A DNA stretch of 6,882 bases from an uncultured Oscillospiraceae bacterium. Its GTDB lineage: Bacteria; Bacillota; Clostridia; Oscillospirales; Oscillospiraceae. Positions 1 to 6,012 of the stretch are shown here, piece after piece (position 1 is the first letter of the stretch; each line of letters starts with the position of its first letter). The stretch is from assembly GCA_934533005.1 (NCBI GenBank), contig CAKTBC010000093.1, forward strand, positions 1-6,882. Reading direction: 5' to 3'. The notes beneath the pieces were generated by a model. It had not been told where the DNA came from. It saw nothing but the letters and a program-made list of their open reading frames with translations, and did no database searches. A program made the position numbers and the translations under genes.

Positions 1-17
1 ATAGTATTTGATATCGC

Positions 18-47
18 AAACGAAGCCCGCCGGAGCGGGCTTCGTTT
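18..47. terminator. Bidirectional rho-independent terminator downstream of nrdD
   Basis: A perfect 13-bp inverted repeat (18-30 and 35-47) encloses a CGGA tetraloop. The stem is GC-rich in the middle and ends in AAA on one side and TTT on the other, so it can work in either direction. On the plus strand it is followed by a T-rich tail (TTTCTATTTT). On the minus strand the tail is only TTTG, followed by mixed sequence. It lies 25 nt beyond the nrdD stop codon and most likely ends nrdD. The better plus-strand tail suggests that it also ends a rightward gene lying left of the window. Confidence 0.85.
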
Positions 48-71
48 CTATTTTGTGCGGGAAAAAGCGGC

Positions 72-2480
72 TTATTCTGCCTTCTGCGCGGTCTCGGCGA
101 GAAGCTTTTTGATCTCGGCCACGCCGTAGTATTTCTCAAAGTGTACGCCGTCGGAGAGCACGAGCGTCGGCGCGCCCTTGATGCCGTATTCGCGGCAGAG
201 CTCGGGGTGCTCCTCAGCGGTCAGGTTCTCATAGGCAAAGCCGGCCTTGTCGAGCATCTTCTCCGCCACGCGGCAGTTCGGGCAGGTCGTGCGGGTGAAG
301 AGCTGCGCGGTGTGCACCGCGGAAACGGTGCCGACCTCTTCGGGCTGCATGCCGTGGGCGACGGTACCGTCGCCGCAGCAGGCTTCGTGGCGGTGGATGC
401 CGCCGGTGAAGTGGCTGTGGCCGACGTTATACTCCTTGCGGTCCTTGAACTCCTGCACCTTGCCGTCGTTCCAGTTCTGCACGGGGCGGTAGTAGCCGGT
501 GATGCGGCTCCAGACCTCGGTCTCCTTGCCGCACTTGGGGCAGGTGAAGTGCTCGCCGGTGATATAGCCGTGGTCATGGCAGACGGAGTACGTCGGGCTC
601 ATGGTGTAATACGGCAGCTTGTAGTTCTCGGCGATCTTGCGCACGAGATCGGCGGCGGCGCGCCAGTCGGGCAGCTTTTCGCCGAGGAAGGCGTGGAACA
701 CCGTGCCGGAGGTGTACAGTGTCTGGAGATCGTCCTGAATATCCAGCGCGGAGAAAATATCCTCCGTGTAGCCCACGGGCAGGTGAGAGCTGTTGGTGTA
801 GTACGGGGTGCCGTTCATGTTGGCGGTGATGATCTCGGGATAACGGTTGCGGTCGTGCTTGGCGAGACGGTAGGACGTGCTCTCCGCCGGGGTCGCTTCC
901 AGATTGTAGAGATCGCCGTACTTTTCCTGATAGTCGCTCAGCCGCTCGCGCATGTGGTTGAGAACGGCCTTGGTGAACTCCTGCGCCTCGGGATCGGTGA
1001 GATCCTTGTGCAGCCAGCGGGCGTTGAGGCACGCCTCGTTCATGCCGACGAGACCGATCGTGGAGAAGTGGTTCTCAAAGGTGCCGAGATAGTACTTCGT
1101 GTAGGGGTAGAGCCCGGCGTCGAGAAGCTTGGTGATAACGGTGCGCTTGGTTTTGAGCGAGCGGGCGGCAATGTCCATCATGCGGTCGAGCCGCTGGTAG
1201 AACTCCTCCTCGGTCTTGGAGAGGTAGGCGATGCGCGGCATGTTGATCGTTACGACGCCGACCGAGCCGGTGCTCTCGCCGGAGCCGAAGAAGCCGCCGG
1301 ATTTCTTGCGCAGCTCGCGCAGGTCAAGACGCAGACGGCAGCACATCGAACGCACGTCGCTCGGCTCCATGTCGGAGTTGATGTAGTTGGAGAAGTACGG
1401 CGTGCCGTACTTGGCGGTCATCTCGAAGAGAAGGCGGTTGTTCTCGGTCTCGCTCCAGTCAAAGTCCTTGGTGATGGAGTAGGTCGGGATCGGGTACTGG
1501 AAGCCGCGGCCGTTGGCGTCGCCCTCGGTCATGATCTCGATGAACGCCTTGTTCACCATGTCCATTTCCTTCTGGCAGTCGCCGTAGGTGAAGTCCTGCT
1601 CCTTGCCGCCGACGATCGCGGGCAGATCGCGCAGGTCGGCCGGGACGGTCCAGTCGAGCGTGATGTTGGAGAACGGCGCCTGCGTGCCCCAGCGGGACGG
1701 CGTGTTCACGCCGAAGATGAACGACTGGATGCACTGCTTGACTTCCTTCTGGCTGAGCTTATCGACGCGCACGAACGGCGCGAGATACGTGTCGAACGAG
1801 GAGAACGCCTGTGCGCCCGCCCATTCGTTCTGCATGATGCCGAGGAAGTTGACCATCTGGTTGCACAGCGTGCTCAGATGGCTTGCCGGGGTGGAGTTGA
1901 TCTTGCCGGGGATGCCGAGACCCTGCTGGATGAGCTGCTTGAGGCTCCATCCGGCGCAGTAGCCGGTGAGCATGCTCAGATCGTGCAGGTGAATATCGCC
2001 GTTGCGGTGGGCGTTGGCGATCTCCTCGTCGTAGACCTCGCTCAGCCAGTAGTTGGCGGTGATCGCCCCGGAGTTCGAAAGAATGAGACCGCCGACGGAG
2101 TAGGTGACGGTGGAGTTTTCCTTCACGCGCCAGTCGTTGATCTTGAGATAGTTGTCGACCGTCTTCTTATAGTCGAGCACCGTGTCACTCACGGCGCGGA
2201 GATTCTCGTGCTGCTTGCGGTAGAGGATGTACGCCTTGGCAACGTTTTCGTAGCCGCCGCGGGAGAGGACGCTCTCCACGCTGTCCTGGATATCCTCGAT
2301 GTGGATGAGCTCATCGGTGATCTTCGGCTGGAAATCCGCCGTGACCATCACGGCCAGAAAGTCAATGACGCTCTGGTTATAGTTGGTTTCGGTCGCATCA
2401 AACGCCTTTTTCATGGCGTTGGCGATCTTGCTGATCTCAAAGTCGACGATCCGGCCGTCGCGCTTCACAACCCGGTACAT
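72..2480 (-). CDS. nrdD: Anaerobic (class III) ribonucleoside-triphosphate reductase with fused C-terminal glutaredoxin-like domain
   Basis: This enzyme reduces NTPs to dNTPs in the anaerobic cytoplasm using a glycyl radical installed by NrdG. The 802-residue product has, in order: an N-terminal ATP-cone (about 1-95, starting MYRVVKRDGR) for allosteric control; the ten-stranded barrel with Cys175 (GYCAGWSL) and the Cys380-Cys381 pair (MCCRL), which supply the active-site cysteines; Glu528 in NLEATPAES; a zinc-ribbon region with Cys634, Cys647 and Cys650; and the glycyl-radical site, probably Gly662 in RITGYY. Typical NrdD proteins end near residue 685. This one continues through a His/Cys-rich linker (685-723) into a redoxin domain (about 724-796) with a C733-P-N-C736 active site and a later GAPTL, the usual cis-Pro position. 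The ATG is set by an ideal GGAGG six bases upstream. Residue numbers are counted from the sequence. Active-site roles are inferred by family analogy; the motif pattern resembles the thiol-dependent NrdD2 group more than the formate-dependent E. coli type. Confidence 0.97.
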   Translation of the reverse strand: MYRVVKRDGRIVDFEISKIANAMKKAFDATETNYNQSVIDFLAVMVTADFQPKITDELIHIEDIQDSVESVLSRGGYENVAKAYILYRKQHENLRAVSDTVLDYKKTVDNYLKINDWRVKENSTVTYSVGGLILSNSGAITANYWLSEVYDEEIANAHRNGDIHLHDLSMLTGYCAGWSLKQLIQQGLGIPGKINSTPASHLSTLCNQMVNFLGIMQNEWAGAQAFSSFDTYLAPFVRVDKLSQKEVKQCIQSFIFGVNTPSRWGTQAPFSNITLDWTVPADLRDLPAIVGGKEQDFTYGDCQKEMDMVNKAFIEIMTEGDANGRGFQYPIPTYSITKDFDWSETENNRLLFEMTAKYGTPYFSNYINSDMEPSDVRSMCCRLRLDLRELRKKSGGFFGSGESTGSVGVVTINMPRIAYLSKTEEEFYQRLDRMMDIAARSLKTKRTVITKLLDAGLYPYTKYYLGTFENHFSTIGLVGMNEACLNARWLHKDLTDPEAQEFTKAVLNHMRERLSDYQEKYGDLYNLEATPAESTSYRLAKHDRNRYPEIITANMNGTPYYTNSSHLPVGYTEDIFSALDIQDDLQTLYTSGTVFHAFLGEKLPDWRAAADLVRKIAENYKLPYYTMSPTYSVCHDHGYITGEHFTCPKCGKETEVWSRITGYYRPVQNWNDGKVQEFKDRKEYNVGHSHFTGGIHRHEACCGDGTVAHGMQPEEVGTVSAVHTAQLFTRTTCPNCRVAEKMLDKAGFAYENLTAEEHPELCREYGIKGAPTLVLSDGVHFEKYYGVAEIKKLLAETAQKAE

Positions 2481-2486
2481 AGTTTG

Positions 2487-2491
2487 CCTCC
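2487..2491 (-). promoter_or_regulatory. Ribosome binding site of nrdD
   Basis: The minus strand reads GGAGG, six bases before the ATG at 2480. This match to the anti-Shine-Dalgarno sequence fixes the nrdD start and is expected to give strong initiation. Confidence 0.9.
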
Positions 2492-2520
2492 ATATATTTC
2501 TATATTTTTTTCATAATAAG

Positions 2521-2547
2521 GCGCGCTGCAGTTCCCGTCTGGCGCGC
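2521..2547 (-). promoter_or_regulatory. Predicted 5'-terminal hairpin of the nrdD mRNA
   Basis: In the transcript, GCGCGC (2547-2542) and CAG (2541-2539) can pair with CUG (2531-2529) and GCGCGC (2526-2521). That gives nine base pairs with a two-base bulge and a seven-base loop. The predicted transcription start, about seven bases past the -10 box, is near 2547, so the hairpin would sit at the very 5' end of the mRNA, where such structures often protect transcripts from decay. In DNA the same bases form an exact 8-bp direct repeat (GGCGCGCT at 2520-2527 and 2541-2548), 21 bp apart, so a protein-binding role is the alternative. Confidence 0.5.
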
Positions 2548-2553
2548 TCCATT

Positions 2554-2582
2554 ATCATAGCATCGCATGGCTGCTATGTCAA
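2554..2582 (-). promoter_or_regulatory. Near-consensus sigma-70/sigma-A promoter of nrdD
   Basis: The minus strand reads TTGACA (2582-2577), a 17-bp spacer, then TATGAT (2559-2554). The -35 is perfect and the -10 matches five of six positions. An A/T-rich stretch (about 2583-2640) upstream could act as an UP element. The start site would be near 2547, giving a leader of about 67 nt. A promoter this strong needs repression, which fits the NrdR-like boxes directly upstream. Confidence 0.85.
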
Positions 2583-2590
2583 ATACAAAA

Positions 2591-2606
2591 AGACTACATA
2601 TAGTAT
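2591..2606. promoter_or_regulatory. NrdR-box-like palindrome A (promoter-proximal)
   Basis: On the plus strand the 16-mer AGACTACATATAGTAT agrees at 13 of 16 positions with the NrdR box consensus as I know it, ACACwATATATwGTGT. It keeps the central ACT/AGT half-sites. It lies 8 bp upstream of the nrdD -35 element. NrdR is the ATP-cone repressor that controls ribonucleotide reductase genes in most bacteria. Its gene is not in the window. Confidence 0.65.
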
Positions 2607-2632
2607 TTAATTTTTAACTATTTGTTCCTTTG

Positions 2633-2648
2633 CCACTAAATATAGTGC
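2633..2648. promoter_or_regulatory. NrdR-box-like palindrome B (distal)
   Basis: The plus-strand 16-mer CCACTAAATATAGTGC matches the NrdR consensus at 13 of 16 positions, including intact CAC and GTG ends. It starts exactly 42 bp from box A, four turns of B-DNA, so both sites face the same side of the helix. This agrees with the cooperative, whole-turn-phased binding known for NrdR. Its last four bases overlap the foot of the GC hairpin behind nrdG. Confidence 0.7.
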
Positions 2649-2679
2649 CGCCGCCCCGAAAACGGCGGGGCGGCGGCAC
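2645..2679 (-). terminator. GC-rich hairpin between nrdG and nrdD, probable attenuator or terminator
   Basis: A perfect 14-bp inverted repeat (2645-2658 and 2666-2679) with a seven-base loop starts 17 nt after the nrdG stop codon. The stem is almost entirely G/C. On the minus strand the following bases are TATATTTAG, a broken U-tract, so termination may be incomplete. The hairpin would uncouple nrdG from nrdD transcription or lower read-through, and it would shield the 3' end of the nrdG mRNA. No plus-strand gene ends here, so it is assigned to nrdG. Confidence 0.65.
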
Positions 2680-2696
2680 ATATGGGGGAGGTTTTT

Positions 2697-3392
2697 TCAG
2701 TCCATGCCCCGAATTTCGGCGTTCGGAATGGCGGGCAGCAATATAGCCCGGAAGGCTTCCATCTCCTCGCGGGTAAAGGCGGCGCAGCCGCCGGAGATCA
2801 CGTCGCCGGAATCCTTGAACGCCTGTAGAAAGTACTTTTCTTTCCCCGGCAGCCACGCGGCGATATCGGAAAAATCCTCCGCCGAGTGCAGACCGCGCAC
2901 GACCGTGGTGCGAAATTCAAAATCGGTATTGCCGTCCATGAGCATCCGGGCGCATTCCTTCACGGCGGCCAGGCCGGGGCGCAGCGTGCCGGTGACGGCG
3001 GAATAGTTCTCCCGCCCGGCCTTAATGTCCATCGCGACATAGTCGGCCAGCTTTTCCTCAAGAATGGCGCGAAGCATAGCGGGGTTTGTGCCGTTCGTAT
3101 CAAGCTTTACGGCAAAGCCGAGAGCTTTGATCTTCCGCAGAAACTCCGGCAGATCGCGCTGCAGTGTCGGCTCGCCGCCGGTGACGGCGACGCCGTCGAG
3201 CAGACCTTTCCGGTGGGAGAGAAACGAGAAAAATTCCTCTTCCGGGATCACCGGCTGGCTCTCGGGCTCGAGCACGAGCGAGGCGTTGTGGCAGAAGGGA
3301 CAGCGCCACGGGCAGTGCGCGGTGAACACCGTGCAGGCGGTATGGCCGGGGTAGTCGAGCAGAGTCAGCTTTTGCAGACCGTGAATAACCAT
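2697..3392 (-). CDS. nrdG: Anaerobic ribonucleoside-triphosphate reductase activating protein (radical SAM activase)
   Basis: This enzyme uses an iron-sulfur cluster and S-adenosylmethionine to form the glycyl radical on NrdD. The 231-residue product carries the radical-SAM cluster motif C27-PWR-C31-PF-C34 and the SAM-binding TGGEPTLQ (71-78), and has a KLDTNGT strand at 96-102. The opening HGLQKLTLLDYPGHTACTVF and the full length are typical of the NrdG2-type activases (TIGR02495-like), which are longer than E. coli NrdG (about 154 residues). The start at 3392 is supported by AGGAGGG six bases upstream. Reading on to 3545 would add 51 residues without family resemblance and overlap the promoter. 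It lies upstream of nrdD in the same direction, separated by 216 nt with a hairpin and a separate promoter, so the two are coordinated partners and not a tight operon. A Cys at 203 near the C-terminus is of unknown role. Confidence 0.95.
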   Translation of the reverse strand: MVIHGLQKLTLLDYPGHTACTVFTAHCPWRCPFCHNASLVLEPESQPVIPEEEFFSFLSHRKGLLDGVAVTGGEPTLQRDLPEFLRKIKALGFAVKLDTNGTNPAMLRAILEEKLADYVAMDIKAGRENYSAVTGTLRPGLAAVKECARMLMDGNTDFEFRTTVVRGLHSAEDFSDIAAWLPGKEKYFLQAFKDSGDVISGGCAAFTREEMEAFRAILLPAIPNAEIRGMD

Positions 3393-3398
3393 ATCTTG

Positions 3399-3405
3399 CC
3401 CTCCT
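3399..3405 (-). promoter_or_regulatory. Ribosome binding site deciding the nrdG start
   Basis: AGGAGGG on the minus strand lies six bases before the ATG at 3392. It selects this start over in-frame upstream candidates that lack such a site. Confidence 0.85.
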
Positions 3406-3418
3406 TTTGCCGAACGAT

Positions 3419-3447
3419 ACAATATCATGTATGTGGCCAGATTGCAA
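3419..3447 (-). promoter_or_regulatory. Probable nrdG promoter
   Basis: The minus strand has TTGCAA (3447-3442), a 17-bp spacer and TATTGT (3424-3419). Both hexamers match the consensus at four of six positions, clearly weaker than the nrdD promoter. The leader would be about 20 nt. The -35 lies in an 8-bp palindrome (ATTGCAAT, 3441-3448) flanked by GCCA (3436-3439) and TGGC (3449-3452), which could be an operator. I find no NrdR-like box here. Confidence 0.55.
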
Positions 3448-3483
3448 TTGGCAAATACGGCGAAAAAACGCGCCGCGCCGCGC

Positions 3484-3512
3484 TTGACAGAAAGCGTGTA
3501 CCTTTCTATACT
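3484..3512 (+). promoter_or_regulatory. Promoter of the NTPase-deacetylase operon
   Basis: TTGACA (3484-3489), a 17-bp spacer and TATACT (3507-3512) form a near-consensus sigma-A promoter. The start site would be near 3519, giving a leader of about 29 nt with GGAG (3537-3540) seven bases before the ATG at 3548. Three tandem CGCGC units (3469-3483) abut the -35 box. This promoter is back to back with that of nrdG; the two -35 elements are 36 bp apart. Confidence 0.8.
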
Positions 3513-3547
3513 CAAAGAGAACAAAATGGGCGAAACGGAGAACAATT

Positions 3548-4072
3548 ATGAGCGCGTTTTTTCTGACCGGCGCGGTACAGACCGGCAAAAGCACGGCGAT
3601 CCGCCGCTTTTTATGTGCAAATTCTGCGGTATCTGCCGGCGGCTTTCTCACCGTGAGCATCCCGACGGACGCCGGGTTTGACGTTTTTATCGTTCCGCCC
3701 GTGTGGACGCCGGACGATCTCACGCCGGACGCGCTCGCCGGACGGCGCGGCGGTATTTACGAAAAGCATCCGGAAAGCTTTGACGGAAGGGGCTGCGCGC
3801 TGCTCGCGGAAAAAGACTGCGGCGTCATCCTTATGGATGAGCTCGGGCGCATGGAACTGGAAGCGCACGCCTTCCGCGCCGCGGTTCTCGCGGCGGTAAA
3901 CTCCGGTACACCGGTGCTCGGTGTCATCAAGCCGGAGCACAACGCGTTTCTGGATGAGGTACGCGCGCAGAGCGGCGTGGAGCTTTTCCATCTTACGAAG
4001 GAAAACCGCGAGAAAGCCCCGGCGGCGATCGCGGCGTGGTATGCCCGCGCCGCGGCGGAAAACCGGGCATAA
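3548..4072 (+). CDS. THEP1-type P-loop nucleoside-triphosphatase
   Basis: This is a 174-residue cytoplasmic NTPase resembling the THEP1/NTPase_1 (DUF265) family, which hydrolyses several nucleoside triphosphates in vitro but has no settled role. Walker A is G8-AVQT-G13-K14-S15, right at the N-terminus as usual for the family. A GGFLTV segment follows at 31-36, where family members have a conserved glycine-phenylalanine region. Walker B is VILMDELGRMEL (93-104) with the acidic pair Asp97-Glu98; this D-E-x-G-x-M-E-L signature is the strongest family mark. The length agrees with the family's usual 170-190 residues. GGAG seven bases upstream supports the ATG. It is transcribed divergently from nrdG and is followed after 19 nt by the deacetylase gene, so those two form an operon. 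A link to nucleotide pools through the neighbouring reductase is only a guess; a general GTPase/kinase-like role is the alternative. Confidence 0.85.
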   Translation: MSAFFLTGAVQTGKSTAIRRFLCANSAVSAGGFLTVSIPTDAGFDVFIVPPVWTPDDLTPDALAGRRGGIYEKHPESFDGRGCALLAEKDCGVILMDELGRMELEAHAFRAAVLAAVNSGTPVLGVIKPEHNAFLDEVRAQSGVELFHLTKENREKAPAAIAAWYARAAAENRA

Positions 4073-4078
4073 TGCAGC

Positions 4079-4085
4079 AGGGGGG
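4079..4085 (+). promoter_or_regulatory. Ribosome binding site deciding the TTG start of the deacetylase
   Basis: AGGGGGG in the 19-nt gap after the NTPase stop lies six bases before TTG at 4092. No ATG or GTG with a comparable site is seen in this frame nearby, so it supports the TTG start. Confidence 0.7.
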
Positions 4086-4091
4086 ATAAGC

Positions 4092-6008
4092 TTGGAGAAA
4101 AAACCGGTGCGCAGAGAAGTCCTCTGCCGGATCGTGCAGAGCGTATTTCTCGCCGCGGAGGTCGCGGCGTTCGCGGACATTCTGCTCGCCGCTGCGAAGC
4201 ACCCGCTGCCGCGCGCAGCGTTCTGGGGAATATTCCTCGCCGCTGCCGCGGCACTCTCGCTCTGGCGCAGCTTTCCGCGCCGGGCGCGGCGCATCGTCTT
4301 CTTTTCTGCCGCGCTCGCGGCCGTGATCTCGGCGAGCGTGCTCTTTGCCGCATGGCGCGCTGCGATCCCGAAGGCGGCGTATGAAGCGCCGGAGACGGAG
4401 ACAAAAACCATTTTTGCCGAAAAGCGCGTGCTCGCCGTTGTGCCGCACGCGGACGACGATCTCAATCTCCTGAGCGGCGTGTTCGAGGAGTTTACCGGCG
4501 CGGGGAGCGAGGTATATGTTGTGTTCGTCTCGACCGGCGACGGCTCGGCGAACGCCGGGACGCGGGTATACGAGGCCGTCAACGCGCTCGCGCTCCTCGG
4601 CATCCCGGAGGAGAATGTCATCTTCCTCGGCTACGGCGACAACGTCCCGGTCGACGGGACACATATTTATAATGCCGCGCCGGACGCCGTCACGCCGTCG
4701 GGGAGTGGCAGAACGGCGACCTGCGCCGCACCAAACCACGGGGCCTACCGCGAGGGGACGCCGTATACGCGCGAAAACCTGCTTGGTGATCTTCGCGGTG
4801 TGATCGAAGAGCTCCGCGCCGACATCCTCTTCTGTACCGACTATGACGAACACATCGACCACCGCGCGGTGTCGATGTTCTTTGACGAGGCGCTCGGCGA
4901 GATCCTTGCCGCTGTGCCGGACTATGATCCGCTCGTTCTCAAGGGCTTTGCCTATTCGACGGCCTTCAACGCCCCGGCGGATTTTTACGAGAGCGTCAAC
5001 CTGCTCTCGACCGTGGATTCCGGCCGCGGGCGCATGGAAAACGGCGTGTATCTCTGGGAGGATCGCGTGCGTCTGCCGGTGGCGGCGGACGGCCTTTCCC
5101 GTTCGCTTGCCGGCTGCCGGAGCTTTGTCTCGGCACTTGAATATAAGAGCCAGTCGCTCTGGCGCTTCGCGCCGCGCATCATCAACGGCGACAAGGTGTT
5201 CTGGCAGCGTTGCACCGGCTCGATCCTTTACGGTGCGTCGGTGCACGTCTCCTCCGGAAGTGGCGCGGAGCTCAACGACTTCCGCTTGCTCCACTCGCCC
5301 GACCTTGCATCGGGCGAGCCGCCGTACGGCGCCGTGTGGGCGCCGGAGAGCGGCGATGCCGTGCGCGAGGCGGAATTTGCGTTCCCCGCAGCGGACGTGA
5401 CGGAGATCCGCCTTTACGATAGTCCCTCGCCGGATGACAACGTCCTCGCCGCCGAGATCGTGTTTCCGAGCGGGAACCGGTACGCGGTGGGCAAGATCGA
5501 TCCCGCCGGTACGGTCGTGCCGGTGGACGAGCCGAACTGCGAGGGCTTTACCGTCCGGCTGCTGGAGACGGAGGGCGAGCATGCGGGGCTCACGGAAATC
5601 GAGGCGTATTCCGGCACGCACGACGCGCTGCCGGGCCTTTTGAAGCTCACGGACGCGGACGGAAATTTCGTCTACGACTATCGGCTCTCCCGCGAGGAGA
5701 CGGAAGCGGTGCTCTCGCTCTATACGCTGAATGCATCAGACAGTATAGTTGACTATACCGTGACGTGCGAGGGCGAGGGCTGCACGGCGGCGATCCGGGA
5801 CGGCGCGCTTTCCGTGACATGCCCGCGCGGCAGAAGCTGCACCGTCACGGTGACGGACAAAACGGGAACGTTCACGGACAGCGTGTATATCGCGCATGAG
5901 ACCGCCGCCATCCGCCTCGTCCGAGGGCTTCATAGCCTCGCGGACAGCATGCGCGAAACGAACCTCTATACCTTCGCTGCATACTTTTACCGAAATATTC
6001 TCCAATAA
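4092..6008 (+). CDS. Membrane-anchored PIG-L/LmbE-family deacetylase with C-terminal beta-sandwich domains
   Basis: The 638-residue product is probably a zinc-dependent deacetylase of N-acetylglucosamine-type sugars at the cell surface. The N-terminus has three hydrophobic segments (about 14-34, 42-58 and 67-88), suggesting membrane anchoring with the catalytic part outside. The PIG-L domain spans about 110-300. Its metal site is P118-HADDD, giving His119 and Asp122, with His257 from H254-IDH; Asp121 would be the catalytic base. The usual HPDDE reads HADDD here. Residues about 395-508 look like a galactose-binding/F5-8C-like sandwich ending in GLTEIEAYSG. About 515-600 looks Ig-like, with four cysteines (559, 564, 577, 583) that could form two disulfides. 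TTG is the likely start because AGGGGGG ends six bases upstream. The open frame begins at 3921, but using that part would overlap the NTPase gene by 152 nt. The substrate is not known. Family assignment of the catalytic domain is firm; the C-terminal domains are inferred. Confidence 0.85.
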   Translation: MEKKPVRREVLCRIVQSVFLAAEVAAFADILLAAAKHPLPRAAFWGIFLAAAAALSLWRSFPRRARRIVFFSAALAAVISASVLFAAWRAAIPKAAYEAPETETKTIFAEKRVLAVVPHADDDLNLLSGVFEEFTGAGSEVYVVFVSTGDGSANAGTRVYEAVNALALLGIPEENVIFLGYGDNVPVDGTHIYNAAPDAVTPSGSGRTATCAAPNHGAYREGTPYTRENLLGDLRGVIEELRADILFCTDYDEHIDHRAVSMFFDEALGEILAAVPDYDPLVLKGFAYSTAFNAPADFYESVNLLSTVDSGRGRMENGVYLWEDRVRLPVAADGLSRSLAGCRSFVSALEYKSQSLWRFAPRIINGDKVFWQRCTGSILYGASVHVSSGSGAELNDFRLLHSPDLASGEPPYGAVWAPESGDAVREAEFAFPAADVTEIRLYDSPSPDDNVLAAEIVFPSGNRYAVGKIDPAGTVVPVDEPNCEGFTVRLLETEGEHAGLTEIEAYSGTHDALPGLLKLTDADGNFVYDYRLSREETEAVLSLYTLNASDSIVDYTVTCEGEGCTAAIRDGALSVTCPRGRSCTVTVTDKTGTFTDSVYIAHETAAIRLVRGLHSLADSMRETNLYTFAAYFYRNILQ

Positions 6009-6012
6009 AAAT

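Noticed and set aside
141..2516. Long plus-strand open frame (791 codons) opposite nrdD
   Set aside because: It is the antisense shadow of a GC-rich gene: low-complexity V/A/L/G/R-rich product, no recognisable motif, no promoter or ribosome site, while the minus strand encodes a complete NrdD.
2481..2696. Riboswitch or small RNA in the nrdG-nrdD gap
   Set aside because: The gap is accounted for by a hairpin, two palindromes, a promoter and a short leader; no known riboswitch core such as a B12 box is visible.
3463..3483. GC block followed by T6 on the minus strand, a possible terminator
   Set aside because: The block is three tandem CGCGC units and does not form a convincing stem, and no minus-strand gene ends here.
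3393..3545. 51-codon upstream extension of nrdG
   Set aside because: The added residues do not resemble NrdG, the region holds promoter elements, and AGGAGGG supports the start at 3392.
3921..4091. Upstream extension of the deacetylase frame
   Set aside because: It would overlap the NTPase gene and encode an Arg-rich stretch typical of out-of-frame GC-rich DNA; a good Shine-Dalgarno site points to TTG at 4092.
3611..4621. Minus-strand open frame spanning the NTPase and deacetylase start
   Set aside because: It overlaps two supported genes and their Shine-Dalgarno site, and its product is compositionally biased with no family resemblance.
3993..5621. Minus-strand open frame (542 codons) opposite the deacetylase
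   Set aside because: Arg/Ala/His-rich composition without any domain pattern, no start signals, and it runs antisense to a gene with clear PIG-L motifs.
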